Program-made: the position numbers and the translations under genes
In this document: positions 6,947 through 16,300 of the stretch, piece after piece
How positions within the stretch are numbered: position 1 is the first letter of the stretch
Layout: each line of letters starts with the position of its first letter
The notes under the pieces: generated by a model
Told to the model about the DNA's origin: nothing
The model's input: the letters and a program-made list of their open reading frames with translations, nothing else
Databases searched by the model: none
Source of the DNA: an uncultured Clostridia bacterium
GTDB taxonomy: Bacteria; Bacillota; Clostridia; Oscillospirales; CAG-272
Reading direction: 5' to 3'
Assembly: GCA_937892405.1 (NCBI GenBank)
Contig: CALAFS010000217.1
Location: 1-21,918, forward strand
Length of the DNA: 21,918 nt

Positions 6947-7711
6947 TCATGTGCCGAGGTAGGCACGGATCACTTCGGGGTCGCGGAGGACTTGCGCACA
7001 CGCGCCCTCGGCGAGCACTTCGCCGAAGTTCAGAACGGTCAGACGGTCGCAGAGTCCCGAGACAAAGCTCATATCGTGTTCGATCAGCAGGACGGTGAGA
7101 TCAAAGCGGTCGCGAATCTCGCGGATCGTCGCGACAAGCTCGGCGGTCTCCTGCGGGTTCATACCCGCGGCGGGTTCATCGAGGAGCAAAAGCTTCGGGT
7201 GCGTCGCGATCGCGCGGGCGATCTCGAGCTTGCGCTGTTTTCCGTACGGGAGTCCCGAGGAGAGGAGATGGCGCTCTTCGTCAAGTCCGAAGACGCCGAG
7301 GATCTCCCGCGCCTCATCGTGGATCTCTTTTTCTGCGCGGCGGTGCCGCGGGAGGCGGAAAATGCTCTCAAAAACGGTGCACGCCGCACGGTTTCCGAGC
7401 CCGGTCATGACATTGGAGAGCACCGACATATTGGAAAAGAGGCGGATATTCTGAAAGGTACGGGCGATGCCGCGGCGGTTGATCTCCGCCGAGCCTTTTC
7501 CGGTGAGATCCTCGCCGTCGAGAAAGAAGCGTCCCGTCGTCGGGCGATACACCCCGGCGAGCAGGTTGAAGAGGGTGGTCTTCCCCGCTCCGTTCGGTCC
7601 GATGAGTCCGTAGATCTCTCCCTTCTTCACCGTGAGGTTGACGCCCTGCACGGCTTTCAGCCCGCCGAAGGAGATCCCGAGGTCCCGGGTTTCCAAAAGA
7701 AAATCACTCAT
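6947..7711 (-). CDS. livG: Branched-chain amino acid ABC transporter ATP-binding protein LivG
   Basis: Partner ATPase of LivF, 254 residues. Walker A GPNGAGKT lies at about 38-45, followed by the LivG-type GIARTFQNIRLF segment at 81-92, a signature of the LivG form (LPYGKQRKLEIARA, about 154-167), Walker B LLLLDEP at 174-180 and the H-loop LLIEHDM at 208-214. The start was set at 7711: its ATG overlaps the livM stop as ATGA, and AAAGGAGGAG precedes it, which points to translational coupling. An in-frame extension to 7816 would overlap livM by over 100 bases and adds a low-complexity, unrelated sequence. The missing serine-glycine in the signature (PYG instead of SGG) is ordinary for LivG proteins. 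Confidence 0.96.
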   Translation of the reverse strand: MSDFLLETRDLGISFGGLKAVQGVNLTVKKGEIYGLIGPNGAGKTTLFNLLAGVYRPTTGRFFLDGEDLTGKGSAEINRRGIARTFQNIRLFSNMSVLSNVMTGLGNRAACTVFESIFRLPRHRRAEKEIHDEAREILGVFGLDEERHLLSSGLPYGKQRKLEIARAIATHPKLLLLDEPAAGMNPQETAELVATIREIRDRFDLTVLLIEHDMSFVSGLCDRLTVLNFGEVLAEGACAQVLRDPEVIRAYLGT

Positions 7712-8847
7712 GGCTTCTCCTCCTTTTCGGGCGGATCGGGGGTAAAGGCGCGATCGGGTTGCAGATCGGCGGACAGGATCGCGTCCATCGGGATCTTCGT
7801 CGGGATCTTGTCCCACGCGGCGCTCTCGCTGTCCTCTTCCGCCTTTTTCGGGAAGAATTTCTTCGAGAGCTTTTCAAAGAGGGTGCGGAGGCTGTATTTT
7901 TCTCTCGCGTGACGAAGCGCGGGTGCGTTGTTCCACACGACGAGAAGAATCAGGATCAGGGCATACAGAAGGTTGCGGACGGCGGCATCAAGAGAGAGTG
8001 CCGTCGTGAGCTTGACATCAATAAAGGTCAGGGCGGCGGCGGAGATCATCGTACCGGTGAGATTGCCCATACCGCCGAGGACGACCATCACGAGAATGTC
8101 GATGGAGGTATTGAAGGAAAAGTAGCCGTAATCCACGGGCGAGGTGTGGTGCGCATACACGACACCGGCGACGCCGGCGAAGAACGCGGCGATCACAAAG
8201 ACCGTCAGCTTATACTTCGTGACGGCGATGCCTGAGGCGCGGGCGGCGATCTCGCTGTCGCGGATCGCCTTGATGGCTCTGCCGTGCTTTGAGCTCATGA
8301 GGTTCTGCACCACGAAGAGGGTGAAGAGGACGAGAAGAAGCGCGGGGATATAGAGCTTTGTTCCGAAGCGGATCGAGGAGGTATCCAGCCCGAGCGCACC
8401 GCCGAAGACCGCCTGATTGCGGAAGAGGGTGCGCACGATCTCGCCGAAGGCGAGGGTGACGATCGCGAGGTAGTCCCCTTTCAGTCTGAGAGTCGGCACG
8501 CCGATGACAAAGCCCGCAAGGGCGGCGGCAACACCGCCGATAAGAGCGGAAAGGAGCAGGACGAGGACGGACGAGCCGATCGCGCCGTGCATCGCCACGG
8601 CGGCATAACCGCCGATATATGCGCCGACACACATAAAGCCCGCATGTCCGAGGGACAGCTCCCCGAGGAAGCCGACGACAAGGTTCAGCGACAGGGCGAG
8701 AATCACCGAGATCGCGATCTGCGAGAGAAGGTTCGCGTCCGTGCGCCTGAGTCCGCCGAAAAGATCAATCGCCAAAAACAGAAGAAGCACGGCGGCGACA
8801 ATCAGATAATTGCGGTATTTTTTCAGAGAAAAGCGAAAGGTCTTCAT
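7708..8847 (-). CDS. livM: Branched-chain amino acid ABC transporter permease LivM, with long charged C-terminal tail
   Basis: This is a membrane permease of the LIV complex, 379 residues. The short basic N-terminus leads into a first membrane segment at about 12-31. The family hallmark NLVVGFLGELSLGHAGF appears at about 55-71 and the cytoplasmic ATPase-contact region contains DSEIAARASGI and YKLTVFVIAAFFAGVAG. The block LGGMGNLTGTMISAA is the usual LivM motif near the last membrane segments. After the final membrane helix there is an unusual tail of about 60 residues rich in lysine, glutamate and proline, including KKFFPKKAEEDSES and a terminal PPEKEEKP. It starts two bases after the livH stop, with GAAGGTG as ribosome binding site, and its own stop overlaps the livG start. 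Confidence 0.95.
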   Translation of the reverse strand: MKTFRFSLKKYRNYLIVAAVLLLFLAIDLFGGLRRTDANLLSQIAISVILALSLNLVVGFLGELSLGHAGFMCVGAYIGGYAAVAMHGAIGSSVLVLLLSALIGGVAAALAGFVIGVPTLRLKGDYLAIVTLAFGEIVRTLFRNQAVFGGALGLDTSSIRFGTKLYIPALLLVLFTLFVVQNLMSSKHGRAIKAIRDSEIAARASGIAVTKYKLTVFVIAAFFAGVAGVVYAHHTSPVDYGYFSFNTSIDILVMVVLGGMGNLTGTMISAAALTFIDVKLTTALSLDAAVRNLLYALILILLVVWNNAPALRHAREKYSLRTLFEKLSKKFFPKKAEEDSESAAWDKIPTKIPMDAILSADLQPDRAFTPDPPEKEEKP

Positions 8848-8849
8848 CG

Positions 8850-9713
8850 TTACACCTTCTCCCTTCTCTGCTTACCGAGCAGACCGTTCGGCTTGACGAG
8901 CAGGAGAAGAATCAGAATTCCGAACTCGATCGCGGTCGTATACGAGGCGACGGCGGGAATACTGTTGCAGACCTCTTCGATCACGCCGAGGAGGATACCT
9001 CCGATCATCGCGCCGGGGATCGAGCCGATGCCCCCGATAACCGCGGCGGTAAACGCCTTAATCCCCGGCATGGAGCCGAGGGTCGGCGTGATACTCGGAA
9101 TCTTCATCAGATAGAAGATTCCCGCGAACGCGGCGAGCAGAGAGCCGATGGCAAAGGTAAGAGAGATAATAGCGTTCGTATTGATTCCCATCAACTCCGC
9201 GGCGCCGCGATCCTCCGAGACGGCGAGCATGGCGCGTCCGAGCTTCGTCTTACGGACGAAGAGCGTGAGTCCCACCATGATGACAAGGCAAAGTCCGAGG
9301 GTCAGGAGCGAGGAGACGGCGACATCGGCGGAAAAGATCTTGACCGTGCCGAAGTTGCCGATGGAGACGGGTTTGGAATCCGTGCCGTAAATCAGTTGTG
9401 CGATACTCTCGAGCAGGTAGCTGACGCCGATGGCGGTAATCAGCACCGCGAGAGGAGATGCCCCGCGCAGGGGGCGGTAGGCGACCCGCTCAGTCAGAAT
9501 ACCGAGCAGGGTGCAGAGCACCGCCGCCAGAATACAGGCGGGGATCACCATGCCGGTGAGCGCCATGCCCGAAAAGAGCGCGTAGGCGCCGACCATGATA
9601 ATGTCGCCGTGGGCGAAGTTCAGCATTTTCGCGATGCCGTATACCATCGTATACCCGAGCGCGATCAATGCGTACACGCCGCCGAGGCATAAGCCGTTAA
9701 TCAATATATTCAT
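8850..9713 (-). CDS. livH: Branched-chain amino acid ABC transporter permease LivH
   Basis: This is the second membrane permease of the LIV complex, 287 residues, the usual length. The first residues NGLCLGGVYALIALGYTMVYG and the following KMLNFAHGDI are family hallmarks. ERVAYRPLRGASPLAVLIT lies around 75-93, and the ATPase-facing region GIKAFTAAVIGGIGSIPGA around 223-241. Membrane segments cover most of the protein. The ribosome binding site upstream of ATG 9713 is weak (no clear GGAGG), the exception in this operon, but the start matches the family. It lies 28 bases after livK, and livM follows almost immediately, so livH-livM-livG are tightly coupled. Confidence 0.96.
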   Translation of the reverse strand: MNILINGLCLGGVYALIALGYTMVYGIAKMLNFAHGDIIMVGAYALFSGMALTGMVIPACILAAVLCTLLGILTERVAYRPLRGASPLAVLITAIGVSYLLESIAQLIYGTDSKPVSIGNFGTVKIFSADVAVSSLLTLGLCLVIMVGLTLFVRKTKLGRAMLAVSEDRGAAELMGINTNAIISLTFAIGSLLAAFAGIFYLMKIPSITPTLGSMPGIKAFTAAVIGGIGSIPGAMIGGILLGVIEEVCNSIPAVASYTTAIEFGILILLLLVKPNGLLGKQRREKV

Positions 9714-9741
9714 AAGATGTCAGTCACTCTGTGCCTTGCGA

Positions 9742-10893
9742 TCAGCGTTCCACTTTTACGATCTGCGGATCTTTTTCGCAGGAGCCGTCCGCTGTCCATT
9801 TCATATTTTTTCCCGTCACGCCGGAATAGGTGAAGCTGCCGCCCGTGAGCGTGGCTTTCAGAATTTCCGAGAGGTCGGCGGCGGAAATCTCGACATCCTT
9901 CACACCCGCCGCCTTCATGGCTTCGTAAATAATCATAACGGCATCATAGCCGTCGGCGGCGAACTGATCGGGCGCCTTGCCGAATTTGTCGGTATAGGCT
10001 TTGACAAACTTTTCGACTGCGGGATCGGTGCTTCTCACATCGAAGGGGGTGCAATAGCTGATCTCTGCGGTGACGGAGTCGTCAAGCTGGCTCTCGATGT
10101 TATCGAGTCCGTCGCAACCGAAGATCGGAACATTGTATCCCTGCTTTGCTGCTTCCTTTGCGATCAGTCCTGCCTGCGTATAATAAATAGGAAGGAAAAT
10201 CACATCGCAACCGGCGCTCTTCAGCTTTGTGATCTGCGCCGAGAAGTTTGTGTTGCTGTTCTTTTCAAAGGAAGTCGTCTCGTAAGTTTTGCCGAGCGCC
10301 TGCATCTCTTCCTCAAATGCCGCGTAAATGCCCGCGGAATAGGTGTCGCTGTTGTCATAGACGACGCCGATCTTCTGATAGGTCTTCGTCAGGGTGTGCG
10401 CGGCGATGGTTCCCTGCTGAGGATCGCCGAAGCAGACACGGAAGATACAGTCGCCCGCCGCGATGACCTCTGCCGCCGAGGCAGAGGGAGTCAGCGCGAA
10501 GACGCCGTCCGCCTGTGCCACATCGGCAAAGCTCTTGCACGCGCCGGAGGTAACCGCACCGATGGACGCCTGCATGCCGTCTTCATAGAGGGCAAAGTAG
10601 CCGTTCGCGGCTTTCTGCGCCTCGGACATGTCGTCCTTCATATCGAAGGAGAAAAGAATCCCGTCGATTCCTCCCGCCGCGTTGATCTCTTCAATCGCGA
10701 TGATCGCGCCGTTGCGCACCGAGATGCCGTAGGCGGAAGTGTCACCGGTCAGAGGGCCCGTCGCGCCGATTTTGAAGGTGCCGTCCTTGAAGCCGAGCTT
10801 CGTGTCCGAGCCGCAGGATACCAGCGTAAGCGCCGCGGTGACAAAAAGGACGGAGGCGACAAGGACGGACAGGAATCGTTTTGCTTTTTTCAT
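9742..10893 (-). CDS. livK: Branched-chain amino acid ABC transporter substrate-binding lipoprotein LivK
   Basis: This is the extracellular receptor of the LIV system, 383 residues. The signal peptide ends in a lipobox, LVSC at 24-27, giving a lipid anchor. The mature protein begins with IGATGPLTGDTSAYG, followed by the NGAIIAIEEINAAGG segment, both typical of family 6 periplasmic-binding (leucine/isoleucine/valine) receptors. ALTPSASA and RVCFGDPQQG further support this. The preferred substrate among branched-chain or related amino acids, or short amides, cannot be told from sequence. The start at 10893 has AGAGGAAAG upstream and gives a proper signal peptide. An in-frame upstream ATG at 11031 has no ribosome binding site and would bury the signal peptide, so it was rejected. 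First gene of the operon, under the promoter at 11052-11080. Confidence 0.95.
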   Translation of the reverse strand: MKKAKRFLSVLVASVLFVTAALTLVSCGSDTKLGFKDGTFKIGATGPLTGDTSAYGISVRNGAIIAIEEINAAGGIDGILFSFDMKDDMSEAQKAANGYFALYEDGMQASIGAVTSGACKSFADVAQADGVFALTPSASAAEVIAAGDCIFRVCFGDPQQGTIAAHTLTKTYQKIGVVYDNSDTYSAGIYAAFEEEMQALGKTYETTSFEKNSNTNFSAQITKLKSAGCDVIFLPIYYTQAGLIAKEAAKQGYNVPIFGCDGLDNIESQLDDSVTAEISYCTPFDVRSTDPAVEKFVKAYTDKFGKAPDQFAADGYDAVMIIYEAMKAAGVKDVEISAADLSEILKATLTGGSFTYSGVTGKNMKWTADGSCEKDPQIVKVER

Positions 10894-10925
10894 GGTTCTT
10901 TCCTCTTTTCTCTTTTCGTATCTGT

Positions 10926-10959
10926 GCGGCGCCGCGTCGATTCCGCCGTGCGGCGGAAT
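10926..10959 (-). repeat. GC-rich palindromes in the livK leader
   Basis: Two adjacent perfect palindromes lie 30-70 bases upstream of the livK start: ATTCCGCCG/CGGCGGAAT around a 2-base centre (10940-10959) and GCGGCGCCGC (10926-10935). Both would lie inside the leader transcript of about 150 bases. No T-run follows, so they are not a terminator. Possible roles are RNA structure controlling livK translation or an operator. No T-box or known riboswitch motif was recognised. Confidence 0.5.
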
Positions 10960-11051
10960 TTTCGTCTTCGGCTTCCCTTCGGGCGGTATTTTCTTCCCGT
11001 CCGCGACATTTCCCGCGTCCTCACCGTACATCTTTTGAAAAAGTTGTTCCT

Positions 11052-11080
11052 ATTATACCGATTCCGCACCCGTTTGTCAA
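11052..11080 (-). promoter_or_regulatory. Consensus sigma-A promoter of the liv operon
   Basis: On the minus strand TTGACA (11080-11075) and TATAAT (11057-11052) are separated by exactly 17 bases, a full consensus match. Transcription should start near 11045, giving a leader of about 150 bases before livK. It has the same spacing as the promoter of the peptide operon, but without TG before the -10. Confidence 0.85.
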
Positions 11081-11253
11081 TAGTTTTACATATTACAATT
11101 TGTCATATCTACCGTGTAATTTCACATATATTAAACATAATACACGCATTGTACAAAAATCAATCCCATCTTTTGGTCGTTTTGACGAAAATGCCACGAA
11201 GAGGCGCGCGACGGTGGGCTTGGCTCCTCCCGATTCCTATGCGGATACCACGG
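11081..11253 (-). other. AT-rich intergenic region between the sugar-operon terminator and the liv promoter
   Basis: No gene is supported here. The part next to the promoter (11081-11165) is very AT-rich and could bind regulators or act as an upstream promoter element. The part nearer the terminator is GC-richer and shows only short imperfect repeats. I see no RNA gene or clear operator. Confidence 0.5.
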
Positions 11254-11285
11254 AAAAAGGCACTTGCAAAAGCAAGTGCCTTTTT
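11254..11285 (-). terminator. Intrinsic terminator of the carbohydrate-transport operon
   Basis: Perfect 14-bp arms AAAAAGGCACTTGC and GCAAGTGCCTTTTT enclose a 4-base loop, with the T-run following the GC core on the minus strand. It starts 3 bases after the stop codon of the last permease gene, a typical position. The A-run on the other side means it could also stop transcription from the opposite strand. Confidence 0.92.
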
Positions 11286-11288
11286 CTT

Positions 11289-12335
11289 TTATCCGACAAG
11301 TCCGGATCTTTCGATTCCCTGTACGAGGTATCTCTGACAGAAGAGGTACACAATGACAAGGGGCGCGATAATCATCATACCTGCCGTATTGCTGATGACG
11401 CTGTAGTAGAGACTCTGTCCGCCGTAGTTGGTTTCCAGCGACGGGGGCGGAGCCGCGTAAACATCGGGCATCAGATAGATCTTGTTCCGGTCGTCGATGA
11501 AGAACAAAGTCGTGTAGAACTCATCCGTCCACTGCCAGGAGAAGGCGAAGAGGAAGATGGTGATCATCATCGGGATCGAAAGCGGAAGAATGATCTGGAA
11601 GAAGGTGCGGAACACGCCGGAGCCGTCCACATACGCCGATTCCTCCAGCTCATCGGGAACACCCTTGAAGAACTGACGCATCATGTAGATGTACAGACCG
11701 TTCTTGAATGCCAGCCCGCAGATCGAGAGGATCACGAGAGGCCAATAGGTGTTTTCAAGGTGAAGCGGGCTACCGGTAATCAGCTCAATGATACCGGGAT
11801 AATCCCACGAGAGCACCTTTCCGATGTCGAAGAACACGAAGTGCTGAAGAAGCGAGAGCTTCAGTGTTCTGTGAGGGATAATCATCGTCAGAATGACGGC
11901 GAGCATAACCGCCTTATTTCCTTTGAACTTGAACTTGGCAAGTCCGTAGCCGATCAGGCAGGCGATGAAGGTCTGAATCAGGGCGCAAAGCAGAGAGAGG
12001 AGCGTCGTGTTCAAGAGCGCCTGGAAATAATGGTTCTCCACGATCAGGTAGTGATAGATCTCAAGCGTAAAGTGCTTCGGGATCAGGGAGACGGTCGGGT
12101 CGACGACATCTTCCTTTGTCATGAAGGAGCCGGCGATTCTCGCAAAGAAAGGGTACAGAATGACATAGGAGACGCCGAGCATCAGGACAAAGCGGAAGAT
12201 GTTCAGAAGGACCTTTTTCCATGTGTTGGAGGTTGTCAGCTTCTTTTTCAGACGGTCTGTAAAAGTCAGCTTTCCTTCGTAATCCACGCGGATGCGGTTC
12301 TTGGTTTCTTTGGTTACTACGGTATTCGTATCCAT
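11289..12335 (-). CDS. Carbohydrate ABC transporter permease, CUT1 family, MalG/UgpE-like (second pair)
   Basis: This is the MalG-type half of the second permease pair in this operon, 348 residues, longer than the usual 275-300. The extra length is mainly a polar cytoplasmic N-terminus of about 45 residues (basic stretch RLKKKL) and a proline-rich external loop near 288-303 (YAAPPPSLET). The conserved cytoplasmic EAA loop, which contacts the ATPase, is at about 230-251 (LEESAYVDGSGVFRTFFQII). The substrate is probably a sugar or oligosaccharide, inferred from family and context only. ATG 12335 is preceded by TAAGGAGGATT, in which the TAA is the stop of the preceding permease gene, so translation is likely coupled. 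It is the last gene before the terminator. Confidence 0.93.
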   Translation of the reverse strand: MDTNTVVTKETKNRIRVDYEGKLTFTDRLKKKLTTSNTWKKVLLNIFRFVLMLGVSYVILYPFFARIAGSFMTKEDVVDPTVSLIPKHFTLEIYHYLIVENHYFQALLNTTLLSLLCALIQTFIACLIGYGLAKFKFKGNKAVMLAVILTMIIPHRTLKLSLLQHFVFFDIGKVLSWDYPGIIELITGSPLHLENTYWPLVILSICGLAFKNGLYIYMMRQFFKGVPDELEESAYVDGSGVFRTFFQIILPLSIPMMITIFLFAFSWQWTDEFYTTLFFIDDRNKIYLMPDVYAAPPPSLETNYGGQSLYYSVISNTAGMMIIAPLVIVYLFCQRYLVQGIERSGLVG

Positions 12336-12347
12336 CGTGAATCCTCC

Positions 12348-13292
12348 TTAATCCTTTCTCTGGTAGAAGATGAATGTGGACGCGATACCCGCAACAATGG
12401 CAATAATCAGGATAACAACGACGAAGTAAATCCACGACATGGCTGTCGCCTTGGATTCGTTTCCGCTGTAAATACTGGAGATATAGGACATTGTCACATT
12501 GCTCTTCTTCGTGAAGGAGTCAATGATGGTATACACGGTGTTGACAAGGATCATCGGCGAGATCATCGGGAAGGTGATCTTCCAGAAGGTCTCCCATGCC
12601 GTCGCACCCTCAATCTCACTCGCCTCGTAGATGGCGGGAGAGATCGACTGAAGTCCCGCGAGGAAGATCAGCATCTGTACGCCGGAATAGTTGATAATGT
12701 TGTACACATTGTTGACCAGGCTGACGACATATTTGACAAGGTCGCCGCCGACCTTCATGTTCTCAAAGAGAAGCTCGACATCAAGGGCGGAAATGATCTG
12801 CGATGCACCACCGCCACCGGAACCGTCGTCGATACCGCCCTCCGCCGCGCCCGACATCAGGTCGGACGCGTTGATGGACTCCATCAGACCCGTCGAAATG
12901 ATAACGGGAATGAAGAAGATGGCGCGGAACGCCGCTCTGCCGAGCATCTTCTGATTGAGGACAACCGCGATGAACAGGGAGAAAATAATGATCGCGGGAA
13001 CCTCAAAGACAAGCTGCTGAATACCGGAGAGCAGTTTCGTGACGAACTGCGGGTCGGTCGTGAATGCCTCGGTGTAATACTTGAATCCCTGCGGGAGCAG
13101 GACGATCACGCGGTTTTCACCGACGACATCAATGTTGATGTTATTGAAGCTGAACCAGATGGAGTCAAGCAGAATCGGAAGATAAATCAGAATAACACCA
13201 ACAAGGAAGGGAGCGACAAAGAGATAACCCGCGCGGGCTTTTCTCTTTTCCAGGGAAGCGTGACGCTTCGGAATTTTCAACTGTTTTTCCAT
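12348..13292 (-). CDS. Carbohydrate ABC transporter permease, CUT1 family, MalF/UgpA-like (second pair), with glycine-rich external loop
   Basis: This is the MalF-type partner of the following gene, 314 residues. TM1 is at about 23-45. The EAA loop is at about 222-245 (YEASEIEGATAWETFWKITFPM). Between the membrane segment ending near 137 and the one starting near 203 there are about 65 residues, longer than the usual linking loop, with a flexible glycine-rich stretch (EGGIDDGSGGGGAS, 151-164) followed by an amphipathic-looking segment. By CUT1 topology this would face outward, where a binding protein or the secreted DUF5696 protein could contact it; that is inference. ATG 13292 has AAGGAGGG upstream, which overlaps the TAA stop of the preceding DUF5696 gene, so the two are probably coupled. 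Confidence 0.93.
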   Translation of the reverse strand: MEKQLKIPKRHASLEKRKARAGYLFVAPFLVGVILIYLPILLDSIWFSFNNINIDVVGENRVIVLLPQGFKYYTEAFTTDPQFVTKLLSGIQQLVFEVPAIIIFSLFIAVVLNQKMLGRAAFRAIFFIPVIISTGLMESINASDLMSGAAEGGIDDGSGGGGASQIISALDVELLFENMKVGGDLVKYVVSLVNNVYNIINYSGVQMLIFLAGLQSISPAIYEASEIEGATAWETFWKITFPMISPMILVNTVYTIIDSFTKKSNVTMSYISSIYSGNESKATAMSWIYFVVVILIIAIVAGIASTFIFYQRKD

Positions 13293-13304
13293 GGTTTTCC
13301 CTCC

Positions 13305-16300
13305 TTATCCGATTCTCTCGAATCCGTATTTTGCAAGTGTGTGTACCGTTCCGTCGGCAAGTCTGACATTCACGGGATAGACATTGTAGTTCAGAAGGAA
13401 GTGAACCGTCTTTGTTCCGTCGGAATAGGTAACCATAATAACATTGTTGTTGTCGCAGGTGAAATCGGTGAACTCATAAGTGTCGGAGGACTCCGTCGCG
13501 ACGGAATCGGTCAAATACTTGTAGGCGCTCTCATACTCCGCGACCGTGAAGGACAGCTCGTAGGGGTTGTCGGAATGGTTCGCATACTTTTCCGTATACT
13601 TCGTGATAACCGCATCGACACGGGCAACAAACGCTTCCCCGAGAGATGCCGCATCGGAAAGTCCGACCTGCGTCGCGAGGATCGCGAGGGTCGCATCGCG
13701 GTCCACCGTCAGGTGAATGCCGCGACCCGCATTCGCGGGATCATCGCGCATCTCATCGAACGCACGGTCAATCGCCTCGGCGATCTGACGGTCAAGCTCG
13801 GTGATCGCCTCATTCTCGAGCGTCGCGCGGTTCTCTTTCTGCTCCTTTTCATCGATGATCCGCTCCGCAATCAGCGTTCTGTGATCGGTGATGAAGAAGG
13901 TCTGCAGATCGGCAAGCTTCTCGTTCAGCATCGTGTAAGTAGATTTGACCGATTCAAACCAAGTGGCGTAATCCACGCCGTAATACTTATTGAGGTCTTC
14001 GTCTTCCTTCAGGTGCGCGGTGTTCTCATAGCAGAGAATGTAGGACGGATAAGCGCCGCTCTCCACCGCACGGAGAAGATCGTACTCCGGGCTGCCCGAG
14101 TAGTTCAGGGGCGTGCCGGTGTAGCTGACCGAGCCGTGCAGGATCATACCGAGGAAAGGCACCGCGTAGGAAGAATAGCGGAAGTGGCTCGAGTCGGTGG
14201 CGACATCGGTCAGGTGCTTCGCATATTTCAGCGCGTACGAGTTACCGACGCTCGTCATGATCTCATAGCCGCCCTCGTCCTTCATACGGGCAAGCACTGC
14301 CTCGATCTTGGCACGCGCCTCTTCTCTGTTCACCAGTCTGTCCTCGTTGAAGTCGGAGTTCAGATCGGAACCGAGCGTCGAGATCGACAGAGTCTTTGTA
14401 TCGTACTTCCCGTAGTTCTTGGCGAAGCTCTCATAGAGAGAGTCAAGAGCGTCGGGGGTAACGACCATGTTGAAGAAGGACTCGAACTCACCGGCGATCG
14501 CGTTGTAAATCTGCTTCGAAGCATAGCGGTTATCCACCATGCGGGAAACATGCTTCCCGAGAGAAACGCCGTCGAAGATCGCCGTATCGTTGATGTACTG
14601 GAAGTCGAAATCGGGATAGACACCGAAGTGCGAGCCTTCGGTCGCCGAGGTGGTCGCCGCTTGCTTGATCAGGTTCTTGAATCCGTCCTCGCCGCCGACC
14701 GCGCGCTCCCAGTGGAGCTTCACGGGGTAGGTATATTCCATACCGCCGTTCATGAAGCCGGTCAGTTTGAAGTTGACATTTTTGATGCCCGCGCCGGAGA
14801 GCTCTCCGTACATGGCAATGACGTCGTTGAATGAGGTCAGGGCGATGGTCTTCGTGATCGGGAAGGACAGGAATTTATCCTGGATCTGCATCGCACCGAA
14901 CACCTCGACATAGAGCGGAATATCCTCCGTATCCGTCGAGATGGCGCTAAGAACGCCGCTCTCGCGCAGAAGGTTTCTGTAATACGCCGCCATGCCGACA
15001 TAGGTCGCGGGATAGTAGGTCGCAGTGTCGCCGGCGAGTGCTCTCGCGGCGATGACGGAATCGTCCGTCAGCATCTTGTACCGCGTGACATAGGAGCCGG
15101 TGTACTGCGTCTTTGCCACCATCGTGTAGGTCCCCTTCGCACCGACCGAAATGGTCTCGGAAAGGTCATACTCGTCCGCGGGATACGGCATGAATTCGGG
15201 GAACACGCTCGCGTACTTGTGTTCCGAACCGCCGCTGCGGAAGGTGAGGTTCGTCAGGGACATACCGTCCTCGATGACCGCGAAGAAACCGTTGTTGATC
15301 ATCTCCTCGGTGCCCGTCGTCGTGACGGAGGCACCGCGCTTCCCTTCGGATACCATTCCGAAGACCGGAAGGGTGATCTGCTCACGGTGCTGACCGCTCA
15401 CCTTGGAGTAAGCGTAATCCTGACCGTATACAGAGGAAGACAGGGAGAGGGCGGATTTTTTCGTACTGTTGTAGAAGTCGGAGAAGTCGACGATCGTGCC
15501 GCTGCCGTCGGGATAGAAGATGTAGCCGTCTTTCCCGTCCATGTCCCCTGCTCCGAAATACGGAAGAGAGGAAATCGAAGTCATGTGGTAAAGGGTCGAA
15601 TCGTAGGTGATGGAGTTCGCCGGCAGGCGGACAAGGAGCGATCCGTCATCGGCAAAGGAATACTCCAAAGCCACGCGGAAGATCGCATTCTGCTCCACCT
15701 CGGCAACATAGCCGACCTCGCGCTCGTCCGCGTACATATCGGAGAAGGTGTAGGAGGGGCAGTTGGTCGAGATGGTCTTCGCGAAGTTCGCACGGTTACC
15801 CGAGGTGACGGTGCTGTCGAAGACATAGACCGCGACACCCTCTTTGGTGATCGGGTATCTCTTGTACATGTCGTCGAGCATTGACTGCGCGATCTTGTCG
15901 TTTCTCGGGTTATCGTCATTCAGCTGGTCGATATAGACCTGCGGATTCTGAAGCGCGTACTTGATGACGAAGGCACGCAGGGAGGTGTTGAGAGTCTGAA
16001 CGGCTTTTCCGTTCGGGACGCTTCTGTAATACTTCTGCGTATCCATCAGGTAGTCCTGAAGTGCCGCCTCGGTGTCGATGTATCCGTTCGTGCGGATCTC
16101 GAGCTCCTTTCCCGACGACAGCGTATAGCCGTCAAGGAAAGTGAAGTCGGCGTCCGGGAACGCATCTCTGCAATAGGTCTCGAGCAGCTCTTCGTATCGC
16201 TCGATCATCGGGACGAGGATCTTTTCCTCAAAGGCTTCCGCCTTGAGCATACCGGGAAGAAGATAGCGACTCGCGGTATTACCGAGAATGTAGTTGACAC

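Noticed and set aside
6947..7816. Extended starts for livG (7816) and livF (7001)
   Set aside because: Both extensions overlap the preceding gene and add unrelated residues, while the downstream ATGs have strong ribosome binding sites and the family's usual first residues.
9742..11031. Extended livK start at 11031
   Set aside because: No ribosome binding site there, and it would place 46 polar residues before an intact signal peptide and lipobox.
10894..11045. T-box or amino-acid riboswitch in the liv leader
   Set aside because: The leader is short for a T-box, I see no AGGGTGGNACCGCG-like antiterminator motif and no terminator before livK.
10881..14834. Very long plus-strand open frame (over 1300 codons) opposite the liv leader and sugar-operon genes
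   Set aside because: It runs antisense to well-supported genes, is full of Asp, Arg, His and Val as expected from reverse complements of GC-rich codons, has no ribosome binding site and shows no domain. It is a by-product of codon bias.
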